Below are positions 36,578-45,143 of a stretch of 45,290 nucleotides of DNA, in pieces. This stretch comes from Tepidiphilus sp. J10. GTDB lineage: Bacteria > Pseudomonadota > Gammaproteobacteria > Burkholderiales > Thiobacillaceae. Made by a program: the position numbers and the translations under genes. How positions within the stretch are numbered: position 1 is the stretch's first letter; every line of letters begins with the position of its first letter. The stretch covers positions 1-45,290 of the forward strand of contig CAMDHJ010000012.1 of assembly GCA_945897865.1 (NCBI GenBank), given 5' to 3'. The notes below the pieces were generated by a model. That model had not been told where the DNA came from. It saw nothing but the letters and a program-made list of their open reading frames with translations, and did no database searches.

Positions 36578-36598
36578 TTTATATTCTCGGACCGAGAA
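36578..36598 (-). promoter_or_regulatory. Operator-like palindrome next to a -10-like hexamer upstream of tkt
   Basis: TTCTCGG-A-CCGAGAA (36584-36598) is a perfect seven-base inverted repeat. On the minus strand it directly abuts TATAAA (36578-36583) in an A/T-rich tract, about 200 bases before the tkt start. This is where a dimeric regulator would cover the region between -35 and -10. The family of regulator cannot be told from the site. The rest of the 295-base gap 36377-36671 shows no convincing gene; an 80-codon minus-strand frame there lacks coding character. Confidence 0.45.
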
Positions 36599-36671
36599 CT
36601 TATAGAAGCCAGCAATGCTGCGCTGCATCAAGGCTTTGCAGCCTATTTTGATTCATTTTCATGCGCATTAT

Positions 36672-37466
36672 TCACACTCCGATCCAGCTTTTCCACTGCC
36701 GTAACAGGTCCGGCGTCAACGCAGCGAGTACTGACCTCGACCAAGGATCCTTACTGACGAAATCGGAGCCATCCAGCGCACATGCCGCGCCCCCCGCCTC
36801 TTTCAGAATCAGACAGCCCGCCGCGTAATCCCAGAGTTTCTGACCGCCATGCAGATAGACATGCAGCCTGCCCGCCGCGATGTAACACCAGTCCAGCGTA
36901 CTGGCGCCCAGATTCCGCTGTGAACTGAATGGATGTTCAAACGCCAGACGGCCGGCAAGCGTGCGGTCGATCCGCTTCAATTCGATACCAGCCATGCATC
37001 GGCTCAACTCGTCAGGCGGCACTTTCAGCGGCAATCGATCGCCATTCATGAAAGCACCCTGGCCTTCGACGGCATAAAATGCCTCATCCGCGCTCGGGTC
37101 ATACACCACACCCAGCACGCTTTTCTGATTTCGCACCAAAGCCACTGAAATGGCGAAAAAGGGCAATCCATTGACGAAATTGCTGGTGCCATCGATCGGA
37201 TCGACACACCAGAAACCTTCATCACCCAGACCCCAGACATCGTGTTGCTCAGCCTCGGTCATCTCCTCGCCGAGCACCGGATAAGGTGCAATCGCCTGCA
37301 ATTTCTTGAACAGCGCCACCTGTGCCACCAGATCCGCCTCAGTCAGCAGACTGCCATCGACCTTACGTTGATGCGCCACCTTCAGATAGCGCGGCATCAC
37401 CTCTTCACGCCCGACCTCACGACAGGCCTCGACCACCTGCTCGACCATCCGGTTCAGATCTTGCAT
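36672..37466 (-). CDS. Inositol-monophosphatase-family phosphatase
   Basis: A 264-residue metal-dependent sugar or nucleotide phosphatase. Motifs: LGEEMTEAE (metal-binding Glu), WCVDPIDGTSNFVNGLPFFA (the family's D-P-I-D-G-T signature) and LWDYAAGCLILKEAGG at the C-terminus. SuhB, CysQ and histidinol-phosphate phosphatase belong to the same fold and cannot be separated by eye; the sequence departs from E. coli SuhB, so no symbol is given. Its start lies four bases from the stop of the thioredoxin-like gene, so the two are probably cotranscribed. Confidence 0.88.
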   Translation of the reverse strand: MQDLNRMVEQVVEACREVGREEVMPRYLKVAHQRKVDGSLLTEADLVAQVALFKKLQAIAPYPVLGEEMTEAEQHDVWGLGDEGFWCVDPIDGTSNFVNGLPFFAISVALVRNQKSVLGVVYDPSADEAFYAVEGQGAFMNGDRLPLKVPPDELSRCMAGIELKRIDRTLAGRLAFEHPFSSQRNLGASTLDWCYIAAGRLHVYLHGGQKLWDYAAGCLILKEAGGAACALDGSDFVSKDPWSRSVLAALTPDLLRQWKSWIGV

Positions 37467-37470
37467 GCGT

Positions 37471-38025
37471 TCAGCTCATCCATTTGATTGAACAGCCCAT
37501 GCTGGGAATCTGCTCGGCCGGGCCAGACTGCGTCTGCGCCACCTGTTTCATGGCCTCGAACAGATCACGCCGCACATCGGCTGGCGCAGATTCCTTGCGT
37601 GATGCATCCAGGCGACCGCGATATTGCAGTTCCAGATTGCGGTTGAAGCCAAAGAAATCGGGCGTGCAGACCGCGCCATAGGTTTTTGCAATGTCTTGCG
37701 AAGCATCCAGCACATAAGGCATTGGAAAACCGAGTTCTGCCGCCAGTAAGCGCATGTTGTCAAAGCTGTCTTCCGGATATTCGGTCGCATCGTTCGACAT
37801 GATCGCAATCGCGCCGATGCCCAAGGTCTTGAGTTCAGCAACATCGCGCACGATGCGATCGATCACCGCCTTGACGTAGGGGCAATGGTTGCAGATGAAC
37901 ATCACCAGCACGCCGTTCGGCCCCGCCACGTCTTTCAATGAATAGGTTTTGCCATCGGTCGCGGGCAACGCAAAATCGGGGGCTTGCCAGCCAAAATCAC
38001 AAATCGGGGTTTCCATGCTTACCAT
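37471..38025 (-). CDS. Thioredoxin-family / AhpC-TSA-like redoxin
   Basis: A 184-residue protein with no signal peptide, so probably cytoplasmic. It opens with GWQAPDFALPATDGKTYSLK (the redoxin entry strand). The active site is FICNHCPYVKAV, a C-x-x-C pair (CNHC) in the place of thioredoxin CGPC. The cis-Pro region follows (YGAVCTPDFFGFN), with an extra Cys. The start at 38025 has GGAG eight bases upstream; a second ATG three codons later is less well placed. The substrate is unknown. It shares a probable transcript with the phosphatase gene. Confidence 0.88.
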   Translation of the reverse strand: MVSMETPICDFGWQAPDFALPATDGKTYSLKDVAGPNGVLVMFICNHCPYVKAVIDRIVRDVAELKTLGIGAIAIMSNDATEYPEDSFDNMRLLAAELGFPMPYVLDASQDIAKTYGAVCTPDFFGFNRNLELQYRGRLDASRKESAPADVRRDLFEAMKQVAQTQSGPAEQIPSMGCSIKWMS

Positions 38026-38143
38026 GCGCCGACTCCGGTTGAACCAAGGCCGGCGATAATATCACCCTGCATACCCCCCGAATCACCAAGCCTTCTTGCC
38101 GGTTTATCTGCCCGCCCGACTCTTGTCCTGAAACGCATCGCCC

Positions 38144-38869
38144 ATGCCTCGTTTTTATTGTGATCTTCCGTTAGCTGTCGGCCGACTGATCGAATTACCC
38201 GATGCAACCGCACGCCACGCGATCGGTGCATTGCGGCTGCGCAGTGGCGATGGGGTTGTTCTGTTCAATGGCGATGGCAGCGAATACCAGGGCACGCTGG
38301 AACAACAAGGCAAAGCCGCCGCAGTTCGACTCAGCGGCCTTGCTGAACCGCAACGTGAATCGAACTTGCGGATCACCCTGGCGCAAGGCATTTCCAGTGG
38401 CGAACGCATGGACCTGACGTTGCAGAAATCGGTTGAGCTTGGCGTTGCCGCCATTCAACCTTTGATGATGCGACGCAGCGTCGTCAAGCTGAGCGGGGAC
38501 AAGACCGAAAAACGCCTGCGCCACTGGCGTGGCATCGTCATTTCCGCCTGCGAACAATGCGGCCGCAACCAACTGCCGCCGGTAGCGGAGATTCAGGATT
38601 TCATGCCCTGGCTGCGCCAAACACCATCCGAGATACAGCGCTATCTTCTCGACCCGGAAGCCAAGCAGAGTCTGCGTAATCTGCCGACGCCAAGCGGCCC
38701 GGTCATGCTTCTGGCCGGCCCCGAGGGCGGGTTCGACCCGGTTGAACGCAACGCAGCAATTGCCGCCGGCTGCATACCGCTGCGTTTGGGGCCGCGTATT
38801 CTGCGTACAGAAACCGCAGCCCTGGCCGCGTTGGCCGCAATGCAGGCGATCTGGGGTGATTTCAAATAA
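38144..38869 (+). CDS. rsmE: 16S rRNA m3U1498 methyltransferase RsmE
   Basis: A 241-residue SPOUT-class enzyme that methylates U1498 of 16S rRNA using S-adenosylmethionine. The N-terminal PUA-like domain (MPRFYCDLPLAVGRLIELPD) precedes the knotted catalytic domain, with SVELGVAAIQPLMMRRSV, ISACEQCGRNQLPPV, LAGPEGGFDPVE and LRLGPRILRTETAALAAL. All family signatures are in place. It diverges from the thioredoxin-like gene across 118 bases and precedes argA by 160 bases. Confidence 0.95.
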   Translation: MPRFYCDLPLAVGRLIELPDATARHAIGALRLRSGDGVVLFNGDGSEYQGTLEQQGKAAAVRLSGLAEPQRESNLRITLAQGISSGERMDLTLQKSVELGVAAIQPLMMRRSVVKLSGDKTEKRLRHWRGIVISACEQCGRNQLPPVAEIQDFMPWLRQTPSEIQRYLLDPEAKQSLRNLPTPSGPVMLLAGPEGGFDPVERNAAIAAGCIPLRLGPRILRTETAALAALAAMQAIWGDFK

Positions 38870-39029
38870 GCTGGCATGCACGCTGGACGCGGCCTTGCCC
38901 AGCGTTTGCATGGAAGTTGCATGGAAAATCTGGCCGAACCAATAAACCCACATATTCCACTCAAGTTTTTCAACTAAATGCCGTAAAAAATGCGTTCAAT
39001 TCAAGGCCAATTCAATCAGGAGATAAGCA

Positions 39030-40349
39030 ATGGCGAAATTGGCTGAAGTGGAATCGACTTCCTTTGTTGAGTGGTTTCGAGCCGCCGCACCCTACATCCA
39101 CGCTTTTCGCGGCAAAACCTTTGTTCTCGCGTTTGGTGGTGAAGCCATGCTGCGCGATGATTTCGTCGATCTGGTCTACGACATCAACCTGCTCAATGCG
39201 CTTGGTGTGCGTTTGGTGCTGGTGCACGGCGTGCGGCCGCAAGTTGAAGAACGTCTGGCCGCCGAAGCCCAATATGTGCAAGGTCGCCGGGTAACCGACA
39301 GTGAGGCGCTGGAACACGTCAAGGATGCAGTCGGCTCGGTACGCGTGGATATTGAAAGCCTGCTCTCGGTCGGCCTGCCAAATACGCCGATGGCCGGGGC
39401 TGACATACGCGTCGCTTCCGGCAATTACGTCACCGCCCAGCCGGCAGGAGTCGTCGACGGGGTTGATCTGCAGTTCACCGGCGAAGTGCGCAAGATCGCC
39501 GTCGCCCCAATTCGCGACCGCCTGAATGCCGGCGAAATCGTGCTGCTTTCGCCGCTTGGCTATTCACCCACCGGCGAAGTGTTCAACCTGACGCTGGAAG
39601 AAGTTGCCACCCAGGCCGCCATCGCGCTGGAAGCCGCAAAACTGGTGTTCATTCTTGACCATGGCGACACCGTCGACGCCAAAGGTCGCCGCATCAACCG
39701 GGTCACCGCCGCGCAAGTGACCAAGCTGTTGCGTGATCTGCCAGACGGCGATATGAAGTTATATCTACCGCATGCCGCGCATGCCTGCAAAAAGGGCGTC
39801 GGTAAAGTGCACCTGATCAGCGCCGATGTTGATGGCGCAGTTTTGATGGAGCTGTTCACGCATGCCGGTGTCGGCACCATGGTCACCCGGCAATCGGTGG
39901 AAAACCTGCGCCCGGCCAACATCGACGACGTCGGTGGCATACTTTCAGTGATCGAACCGCTGGAAGCCGAAGGCATTCTGGTCCGGCGTTCACGCGAACG
40001 CCTGGAACAGGAAGTCGAACAGTTTTTTGTCGATGAACTCGACGGCCGCATCGTCGGCTGCGTTGCGCTGTATCCGTTTCCCGAAACCGGGTCCGGCGAA
40101 ATGGCTTGCCTCGCGGTAGCACGCGAATTTCAGGGTGGTGGACGCGGTGACGCCCTGCTAGCCGCGGTCGAAGAAGCTGCGATCGAACTTGGACTGAACC
40201 AATTGTTCGTTCTCACCACGCGCACCGCGCATTGGTTTATCGAACGCGGATTCATCCAGGGCCAGCCGGAAGATCTGCCGGCCCCCCGGAAAGAGCTATA
40301 CAACTGGCAACGGCGGTCAAAAGTACTGGTCAAGAAGCTCAGCACCTGA
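39030..40349 (+). CDS. argA: N-acetylglutamate synthase ArgA
   Basis: A 439-residue enzyme that catalyses the first step of arginine synthesis. The N-terminal amino-acid-kinase-fold domain (residues about 20-285; TFVLAFGGEAMLRDD, VFILDHGDTVDAKG) is the regulatory arginine-binding part. The C-terminal GNAT domain (about 290-435; CLAVAREFQGGGRGDALLAA) binds acetyl-CoA and is catalytic. This is the classical two-domain ArgA. An AGGAG site lies ten bases before the ATG. Upstream, TTGCATGGAA occurs twice in tandem near 38907-38928; its meaning is unknown. Confidence 0.95.
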   Translation: MAKLAEVESTSFVEWFRAAAPYIHAFRGKTFVLAFGGEAMLRDDFVDLVYDINLLNALGVRLVLVHGVRPQVEERLAAEAQYVQGRRVTDSEALEHVKDAVGSVRVDIESLLSVGLPNTPMAGADIRVASGNYVTAQPAGVVDGVDLQFTGEVRKIAVAPIRDRLNAGEIVLLSPLGYSPTGEVFNLTLEEVATQAAIALEAAKLVFILDHGDTVDAKGRRINRVTAAQVTKLLRDLPDGDMKLYLPHAAHACKKGVGKVHLISADVDGAVLMELFTHAGVGTMVTRQSVENLRPANIDDVGGILSVIEPLEAEGILVRRSRERLEQEVEQFFVDELDGRIVGCVALYPFPETGSGEMACLAVAREFQGGGRGDALLAAVEEAAIELGLNQLFVLTTRTAHWFIERGFIQGQPEDLPAPRKELYNWQRRSKVLVKKLST

Positions 40350-40420
40350 AAGCAAATTCTGAAGACAAACTGCCAAATCAAATCACTCAAATCACCAAAC
40401 ACAAAACCGAAACCCCCTCC

Positions 40421-41269
40421 ATGCGCCCCCTGTGCAACCGGCTTGTTCGCCTAGTATTCTGCGTATTCTCCATCGCGCTGCAGTTCAGCGCGACAAGCGC
40501 ACAAGCAGCGTCCAGTTTCATTCTCGGCGTGCTGCCCATTCACAGTGCACGCGTGCTGAGCGAGCGGTATGAACCGATGCGCCTGTATCTCGAAAAACAC
40601 CTGCAACAACCGGTTCGGATCGAAAGCGCGTCAGATTTCCGGCGCTTTCATGAACGGACCCTGCGCGGTGATTTCGACCTGACCATCACCCCTGCCCATT
40701 TCGCCCGACTCGCCCAAAAGGAAGCTGGCTTCCTGCCCCTGGCCCAGTTTGTGCCCGACCATGACTCGCTGCTGGTGTATGCCGCCGACCGCCCACTGCG
40801 TGATATCAAGGCATTAAAAAATCAGACGCTTGCTGTCATTGACCGGCTTGCCATCACGGTCACCGCCGCCTTGCAACATATCGAAACGCATGGCCTGGTA
40901 GCCGACCGTGACTATCGGGTGATGGAACATCGCACGCATGCCAGCGCAGCGTACTCACTGTTAAGCGGTCTCTCCGCCGCTGCTGTCAGCACTAGTCAGG
41001 GCATGTTGCAGATACCTGAAGATCTGCGCGACAAGATCGTGGTGATGCAGCATATCGCCGACATTCCCGCCTTCTTTCTGATCGCCAAACCCACCACCAG
41101 CAAGCGCCAGGCGGCATACCTGAAGCAAATCCTGCTCGCCTTCCCGGCGGAAGCAGAGGGCATCGATTTTCTTGGCCAAACCGGTTACACCAACCTGACT
41201 CCAGCCAGTGAGACCAACTTGAAACGTGCCGATATTTTCCTCAAGGAAACTCGCAGGGCACTCAAGTGA
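40421..41269 (+). CDS. PhnD-type periplasmic binding protein, likely sensor partner
   Basis: A 282-residue protein with a Sec signal peptide ending ATSAQA-ASS. It follows the PhnD/phosphonate-binding-like fold: FILGVLPIHSARVLSERYEP at the start, FDLTITPAHFARLAQKEAGF in lobe 1, DIKALKNQTLAVIDRLAITV at the hinge and YSLLSGLSAAAVSTSQGML in lobe 2. No ABC permease or ATPase gene is nearby. Instead its stop overlaps the GTG start of a membrane GGDEF-EAL protein, so it probably presents a ligand to that sensor rather than feeding a transporter. The ligand is unknown, and phosphonate is not implied. No strong ribosome-binding site precedes the ATG; longer in-frame starts have no signal peptide. Confidence 0.85.
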   Translation: MRPLCNRLVRLVFCVFSIALQFSATSAQAASSFILGVLPIHSARVLSERYEPMRLYLEKHLQQPVRIESASDFRRFHERTLRGDFDLTITPAHFARLAQKEAGFLPLAQFVPDHDSLLVYAADRPLRDIKALKNQTLAVIDRLAITVTAALQHIETHGLVADRDYRVMEHRTHASAAYSLLSGLSAAAVSTSQGMLQIPEDLRDKIVVMQHIADIPAFFLIAKPTTSKRQAAYLKQILLAFPAEAEGIDFLGQTGYTNLTPASETNLKRADIFLKETRRALK

Positions 41270-44052
41270 AGCACTTTATTCACATGCCGCTGTGGCTGAA
41301 GCTCTCGCTCGCTGGATTATTCATCGAGACGCTGATGCTGGGCCTGCTAGCGATCAGCAATCTGCGCTTGACCGAAGATGAGCTGATCAAAAAAACCCAG
41401 CTCCGGGTGAATAGCGTCATTCCATTGCTCAATGCGGCACTCGGCCCACCGTTGATGCAACGCGACTATGGCACGCTGAAAGAAATACTGGATGCCGCGC
41501 TGGGCAACAATGCCTTCGTTTACCTGACGCTGTTCGACTTGGATGGATTCCGTATCGCAACCACCGGAATCGGAGAAAACGCGCCCTTGCCCGCGCTTGA
41601 TCACACGCTGGGCGAAGAGAATGACGCCGTCTTTGATACCCAAACCCCAATCCGTCTCGGCAACATCGCGTATGGCAATCTGCGATTTGGCATCAGCACC
41701 GCATTCCTCGCTGAAGCCCGTCAACGTGCGCTACGGCAGGGCATTTACGTCGGTCTCGGCGCGGTGGCGATGACCTTTCTGACGCTGACACTGATTGGCT
41801 ACTGGCTGACCCGGCGCCTGCAGCAACTCACCGACGCCAGCCATGCGTTGGCCGACCAGAATTTCGACACCCTGCTGCCCGCCTCTGGGCCAGATGAAGT
41901 CGGCCAACTGGCCAACGCCTTCCGAACCATGTCGCATCAACTGAAAGCGCGGCTTTCTGAATTGCGTGACAGCGAGCAACGCTTCTTCGCCATCGCCAAC
42001 TACACCTACGATCTCGAACTCTGGATCGAGCCCACCGGACGCACGATCTGGGTCAACCCCTCGGTCATGCGAATCACTGGTTATGAGCCGGATGAATGCC
42101 TGAAGTTGCCTGGCTTCCCCCTCTGCCTGATCGAATCGGAAGAACGTCCGGCAGCGGAACAGAATTTTCAGCACGCCTTGCGCGGCTCAACCGGCGAAGG
42201 CTATCAATTCCGCATGCGGCGGAAAGATGGCACGCATTTATGGGCCGCCGCCAACTGGCACTCGATCTACAGCCGGGAAAATCAGTTTCTCGGCATTCGC
42301 GCCAGCATCCGCGACATCTCCGATCTGAAGTCCTCTGAAGCCAAATCCCTCGAATACCTGGCCGGTGCCGAAACCGAACGCGCGCGCCTGAAAGCCCTGC
42401 TCTCGGCGATGAACCTTGGCATTCTGTTCGTCGGCGTCGATCAGCGCGTGATCTATCACAACCCGGCGTTCAACCATATCTGGCAATTGCCGAACGACAC
42501 CGACCTGATCGGCCAGCACGCCAGCCAGATTTTCTTGCTCAGCACCACCAATCTGGCCCAGCCGGAAGCCTATCTGGATTATCTGAACGAAGTCCTGAGC
42601 CAGCCGACCGACGCCGACAGTCATGAAATCAGCATTCGCGACGGCCGCATGATTACCCAATCAAGTTATGCCGTGCGCGACAACGATGCGCGCTTCCTGG
42701 GTCATCTATGGGTATACGAAGATGTCACCAGTGAACGCCAGACCGCCGAGCAGCTACTCTACCTGGCCGAACGGGATTCGCTCACCGGCCTGTTCAACCG
42801 GCACCGATTCAAGATCGAACTCGAACGCATGCTGGTCGAGTCCGGTCGCCAGAACGTCACCTCTGCACTGCTTTATTTCGATCTCGACGAATTCAAGACG
42901 ATCAACGACCACTTCGGCCACACCGCCGGCGATGCCATGCTGGTGCGTGTTGCCGGCGAAGTATCCGGCCTGACCCGACGCAACGAACTGCTGTTCCGTC
43001 TTGGCGGCGACGAATTTGCCATCCTGCTGCCCGCCGCCGACATGCAGCAAGCCGAAGTCCTGGCCGAGCGAGTCGTACACGCCATTGCCCAGATCCCATT
43101 CCGCTTTGAAGGCCAGTTGCTGCATATCTCCTCCAGCCTGGGCATCGCACTTTACCCACTGCATGCGGCGGATCAGGACCAACTGGTCGCCTGCGCCGAT
43201 GCCGCCATGTACCAGGCCAAGCAAGCCGGCAAAAATGCCTGGCGCGCCTATCGCGCCGATCTCGATACAACACCGGAAATGGTCAGTCGACTGTCCTGGA
43301 ACGAGCGCCTTGCCTCTGCGCTGCGCGAAAACCTGTTCGAACTGCATTACCAGGGCGTGTACTTCATCCAGACCGGCAAACTGGGCCACCTGGAAGCCTT
43401 GATCCGACTGCGCGACGAAGTCACCGGCGAATTGGTACCGCCCGGCCTGTTCATTCCGATCGCCGAAAAGAGCAACAAAATCCTTGAAATAGACCGTTGG
43501 GTATTACGTCAGGCGATCCAATTGCTGAGCGAAAAGCCGCATGCGCCCCCGATCGCGGTCAACATCTCCGGCCGCTCCTTCGACGACCCGGCTCTGCCCA
43601 ACTACATCGCCGACCTGTTGCGCCAATATCACGCCGACCCGGCCCGGCTGCTGATCGAAATCACCGAAACTGCAGCCGTATCCGACCTCACCGATGCCGA
43701 ACGCTTCATCGAAGCCTTGAAACAGACCGGCTGCGGCGTCTGTCTCGACGACTTCGGCGCCGGCTTCGCCTCCTTCGCCTACCTGAAACACATCCGTGTC
43801 GACACCATCAAGCTCGATGGCATGTTCATCCGCAATCTGCCAAACGACAGCGAAAACCAGGTCTTCGTACGCGGCATGGTGGAAGTGGCACACGGTCTCG
43901 GCAAAACCACCGTTGCCGAATGTGTGGAAGACGAAGCCACACTGAAACTATTAGCCAAGCTGGGCGTCGACAAAGCCCAGGGTTATCACCTCGACTACCC
44001 ACAAGCCGATCACCCCGCATTGAATACCGTGAATGAGGCAACGCCGACATGA
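41266..44052 (+). CDS. Membrane sensor with HAMP, two PAS, GGDEF and EAL domains
   Basis: A 928-residue protein. Two membrane segments (about 11-30 and 160-180) enclose a roughly 130-residue periplasmic domain. A HAMP domain follows (about 182-235), then two PAS domains (about 240-355 and 375-490). The GGDEF domain (about 500-660) has the intact signature RLGGDEFAI near residue 578. The EAL domain (about 675-920) has LEALIRL, EITETA, DDFGAGF, KLDGMF and VAECVEDE, so the catalytic glutamates and aspartates look present. Both synthesis and breakdown of cyclic-di-GMP are therefore possible, and which dominates cannot be told. It starts at a GTG overlapping the binding-protein stop and ends overlapping the next diguanylate cyclase gene. 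Confidence 0.93.
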   Translation: MKHFIHMPLWLKLSLAGLFIETLMLGLLAISNLRLTEDELIKKTQLRVNSVIPLLNAALGPPLMQRDYGTLKEILDAALGNNAFVYLTLFDLDGFRIATTGIGENAPLPALDHTLGEENDAVFDTQTPIRLGNIAYGNLRFGISTAFLAEARQRALRQGIYVGLGAVAMTFLTLTLIGYWLTRRLQQLTDASHALADQNFDTLLPASGPDEVGQLANAFRTMSHQLKARLSELRDSEQRFFAIANYTYDLELWIEPTGRTIWVNPSVMRITGYEPDECLKLPGFPLCLIESEERPAAEQNFQHALRGSTGEGYQFRMRRKDGTHLWAAANWHSIYSRENQFLGIRASIRDISDLKSSEAKSLEYLAGAETERARLKALLSAMNLGILFVGVDQRVIYHNPAFNHIWQLPNDTDLIGQHASQIFLLSTTNLAQPEAYLDYLNEVLSQPTDADSHEISIRDGRMITQSSYAVRDNDARFLGHLWVYEDVTSERQTAEQLLYLAERDSLTGLFNRHRFKIELERMLVESGRQNVTSALLYFDLDEFKTINDHFGHTAGDAMLVRVAGEVSGLTRRNELLFRLGGDEFAILLPAADMQQAEVLAERVVHAIAQIPFRFEGQLLHISSSLGIALYPLHAADQDQLVACADAAMYQAKQAGKNAWRAYRADLDTTPEMVSRLSWNERLASALRENLFELHYQGVYFIQTGKLGHLEALIRLRDEVTGELVPPGLFIPIAEKSNKILEIDRWVLRQAIQLLSEKPHAPPIAVNISGRSFDDPALPNYIADLLRQYHADPARLLIEITETAAVSDLTDAERFIEALKQTGCGVCLDDFGAGFASFAYLKHIRVDTIKLDGMFIRNLPNDSENQVFVRGMVEVAHGLGKTTVAECVEDEATLKLLAKLGVDKAQGYHLDYPQADHPALNTVNEATPT

Positions 44053-44963
44053 CCCCCTCTGAACTCGCCCACGCCGATAACCTCGCCCGCCTGCATGAAC
44101 TTGACCGAGCCATCGCCCAACATGCGCACTGGCTGGCACGTCTCAACCGGCAACTGATCTGCGGCGGCAATGCCAATCCGGACGATCTCGCCGATGACTC
44201 GCATCTGCGCTGCCAGCTTGGACACTGGTTGCACGGCATCGAAGATGCCCGCGCTGGAGAAGAACCCAGCCATGCCGCGCTGGTAGCCGCGCATCACTCC
44301 ATGCATCGTATCGCCGGCCACCTGTTGCAGGCACAAGCCACCAACCAACCCATCCCCGGCGCCGATTACGACGCATTTGTCGCCGTCGCCAACCGCATCC
44401 GCCAACTGCTGCGACGCAAGGAACAGGAACTGACCGAACGCCTCGGCGCAGTCGACAAACTGACCGGACTCTGGAACCGCCAGGCCGTGCATCTGCGCCT
44501 GGCGGAAGAAATTGAACGCGTACAACGCACTCGCCAACCCTGTGCGATCTGCTTTGTCGATCTCGATGATTTTGCCCAGGTCAACGCCGCGCATGGCCAA
44601 TTGATTGGCGATGAAGTCCTGAAAGGCGTCGCCAGTTTCTTCGCCAAGCACCTGCGTGGTTACGACACCTTGTTCCGGCTAGGTGGTGAGGAATTCCTGC
44701 TCTGCCTGCCGAATATCGACCTCGACCAGGCTGGCGCCCTGATCAATCGCCTACGCGAAGAACTGGCCGCGCATACGTTTGAAGTCGAGACCCAAAAAAT
44801 CCAGTCCACCGCCTCGTTCGGACTAGTCAACCTGGAACCCATCTTCTTTATCGAAGAAACCCTGGAACGCGTCGAACGCGCCCAACTGATCGCCAAATCC
44901 GAAGGCGGCAACCGGGTCTGCATCTGGCATGACGGATTTGAAGCCGAGACGACACAACCGTAA
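44049..44963 (+). CDS. Diguanylate cyclase with N-terminal zinc-binding CZB domain (DgcZ-like)
   Basis: A 304-residue cytoplasmic protein. Residues about 15-95 form a CZB domain with the zinc ligands His25 (HAHW), Cys55 (HLRCQLGHW), His82 and His86 (HHSMH). A linker helix leads to a GGDEF domain (about 135-295) with VDKLTGLWNR and the active-site form RLGGEEF. No RxxD inhibitory site is obvious upstream of GGEEF. E. coli DgcZ has the same two-domain plan, and zinc there represses cyclic-di-GMP synthesis. The ATGA overlap with the preceding gene ties it to the binding-protein and sensor operon. No terminator was recognised after its stop. Confidence 0.93.
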   Translation: MTPSELAHADNLARLHELDRAIAQHAHWLARLNRQLICGGNANPDDLADDSHLRCQLGHWLHGIEDARAGEEPSHAALVAAHHSMHRIAGHLLQAQATNQPIPGADYDAFVAVANRIRQLLRRKEQELTERLGAVDKLTGLWNRQAVHLRLAEEIERVQRTRQPCAICFVDLDDFAQVNAAHGQLIGDEVLKGVASFFAKHLRGYDTLFRLGGEEFLLCLPNIDLDQAGALINRLREELAAHTFEVETQKIQSTASFGLVNLEPIFFIEETLERVERAQLIAKSEGGNRVCIWHDGFEAETTQP

Positions 44964-44990
44964 CTTCAGACCTCCTGATCCCTTGCTCAT

Positions 44991-45013
44991 TGGCAATGGC
45001 AATGGCAATGGCA
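44991..45013. repeat. Short tandem repeat TGGCAA (nearly four copies)
   Basis: TGGCAA is repeated three times followed by TGGCA, in the non-coding stretch after the last cyclic-di-GMP gene. It is slippage-prone, with no evident role. Confidence 0.8.
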
Positions 45014-45037
45014 CAGAAATATTGCGAAAGAACTCAT

Positions 45038-45068
45038 CGTAGGATGGGCCAAGCGTAGCGGGCCCATC
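45038..45068. repeat. REP-like element, single copy
   Basis: A 31-base sequence starting cgtaggatgggccaagcgta and ending gggcccatc. It matches the left arm of the inverted repeat between gspE and gspF at about 28 of 31 positions. A second inverted arm is not present here, so it is a solitary unit. Confidence 0.75.
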
Positions 45069-45111
45069 ACGCTTGGTGCATTGATCCTAAATCCGGCAGT
45101 TGTCCGCCGTG

Positions 45112-45137
45112 GTAGGAGCGTCCGCTTGCGGCGCGAG
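45112..45137. repeat. Second REP-type palindrome at the intron insertion point
   Basis: GTAGGAGCG is followed by a CCGC-TT-GCGG hairpin (45122-45131) and GCGCGAG. The GTAGGAGC...CGCGA form is like extragenic palindromes known from pseudomonads and relatives. It lies just past the presumed 3' end of the group II intron, in what would be the 3' exon. Confidence 0.6.
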
Positions 45138-45143
45138 CGTTGA

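Noticed and set aside
36377-36583. Thiamine riboswitch in the transketolase leader
   Set aside because: The conserved CUGAGA and related core boxes of the TPP riboswitch were not found.
36389-36631. 80-codon minus-strand frame in the tkt leader
   Set aside because: It has no ribosome-binding site, its composition is not protein-like, and it spans the presumed tkt promoter.
38900-39029. ArgR operator upstream of argA
   Set aside because: No pair of ArgR boxes was visible; only a tandem TTGCATGGAA repeat, which does not match the known site.
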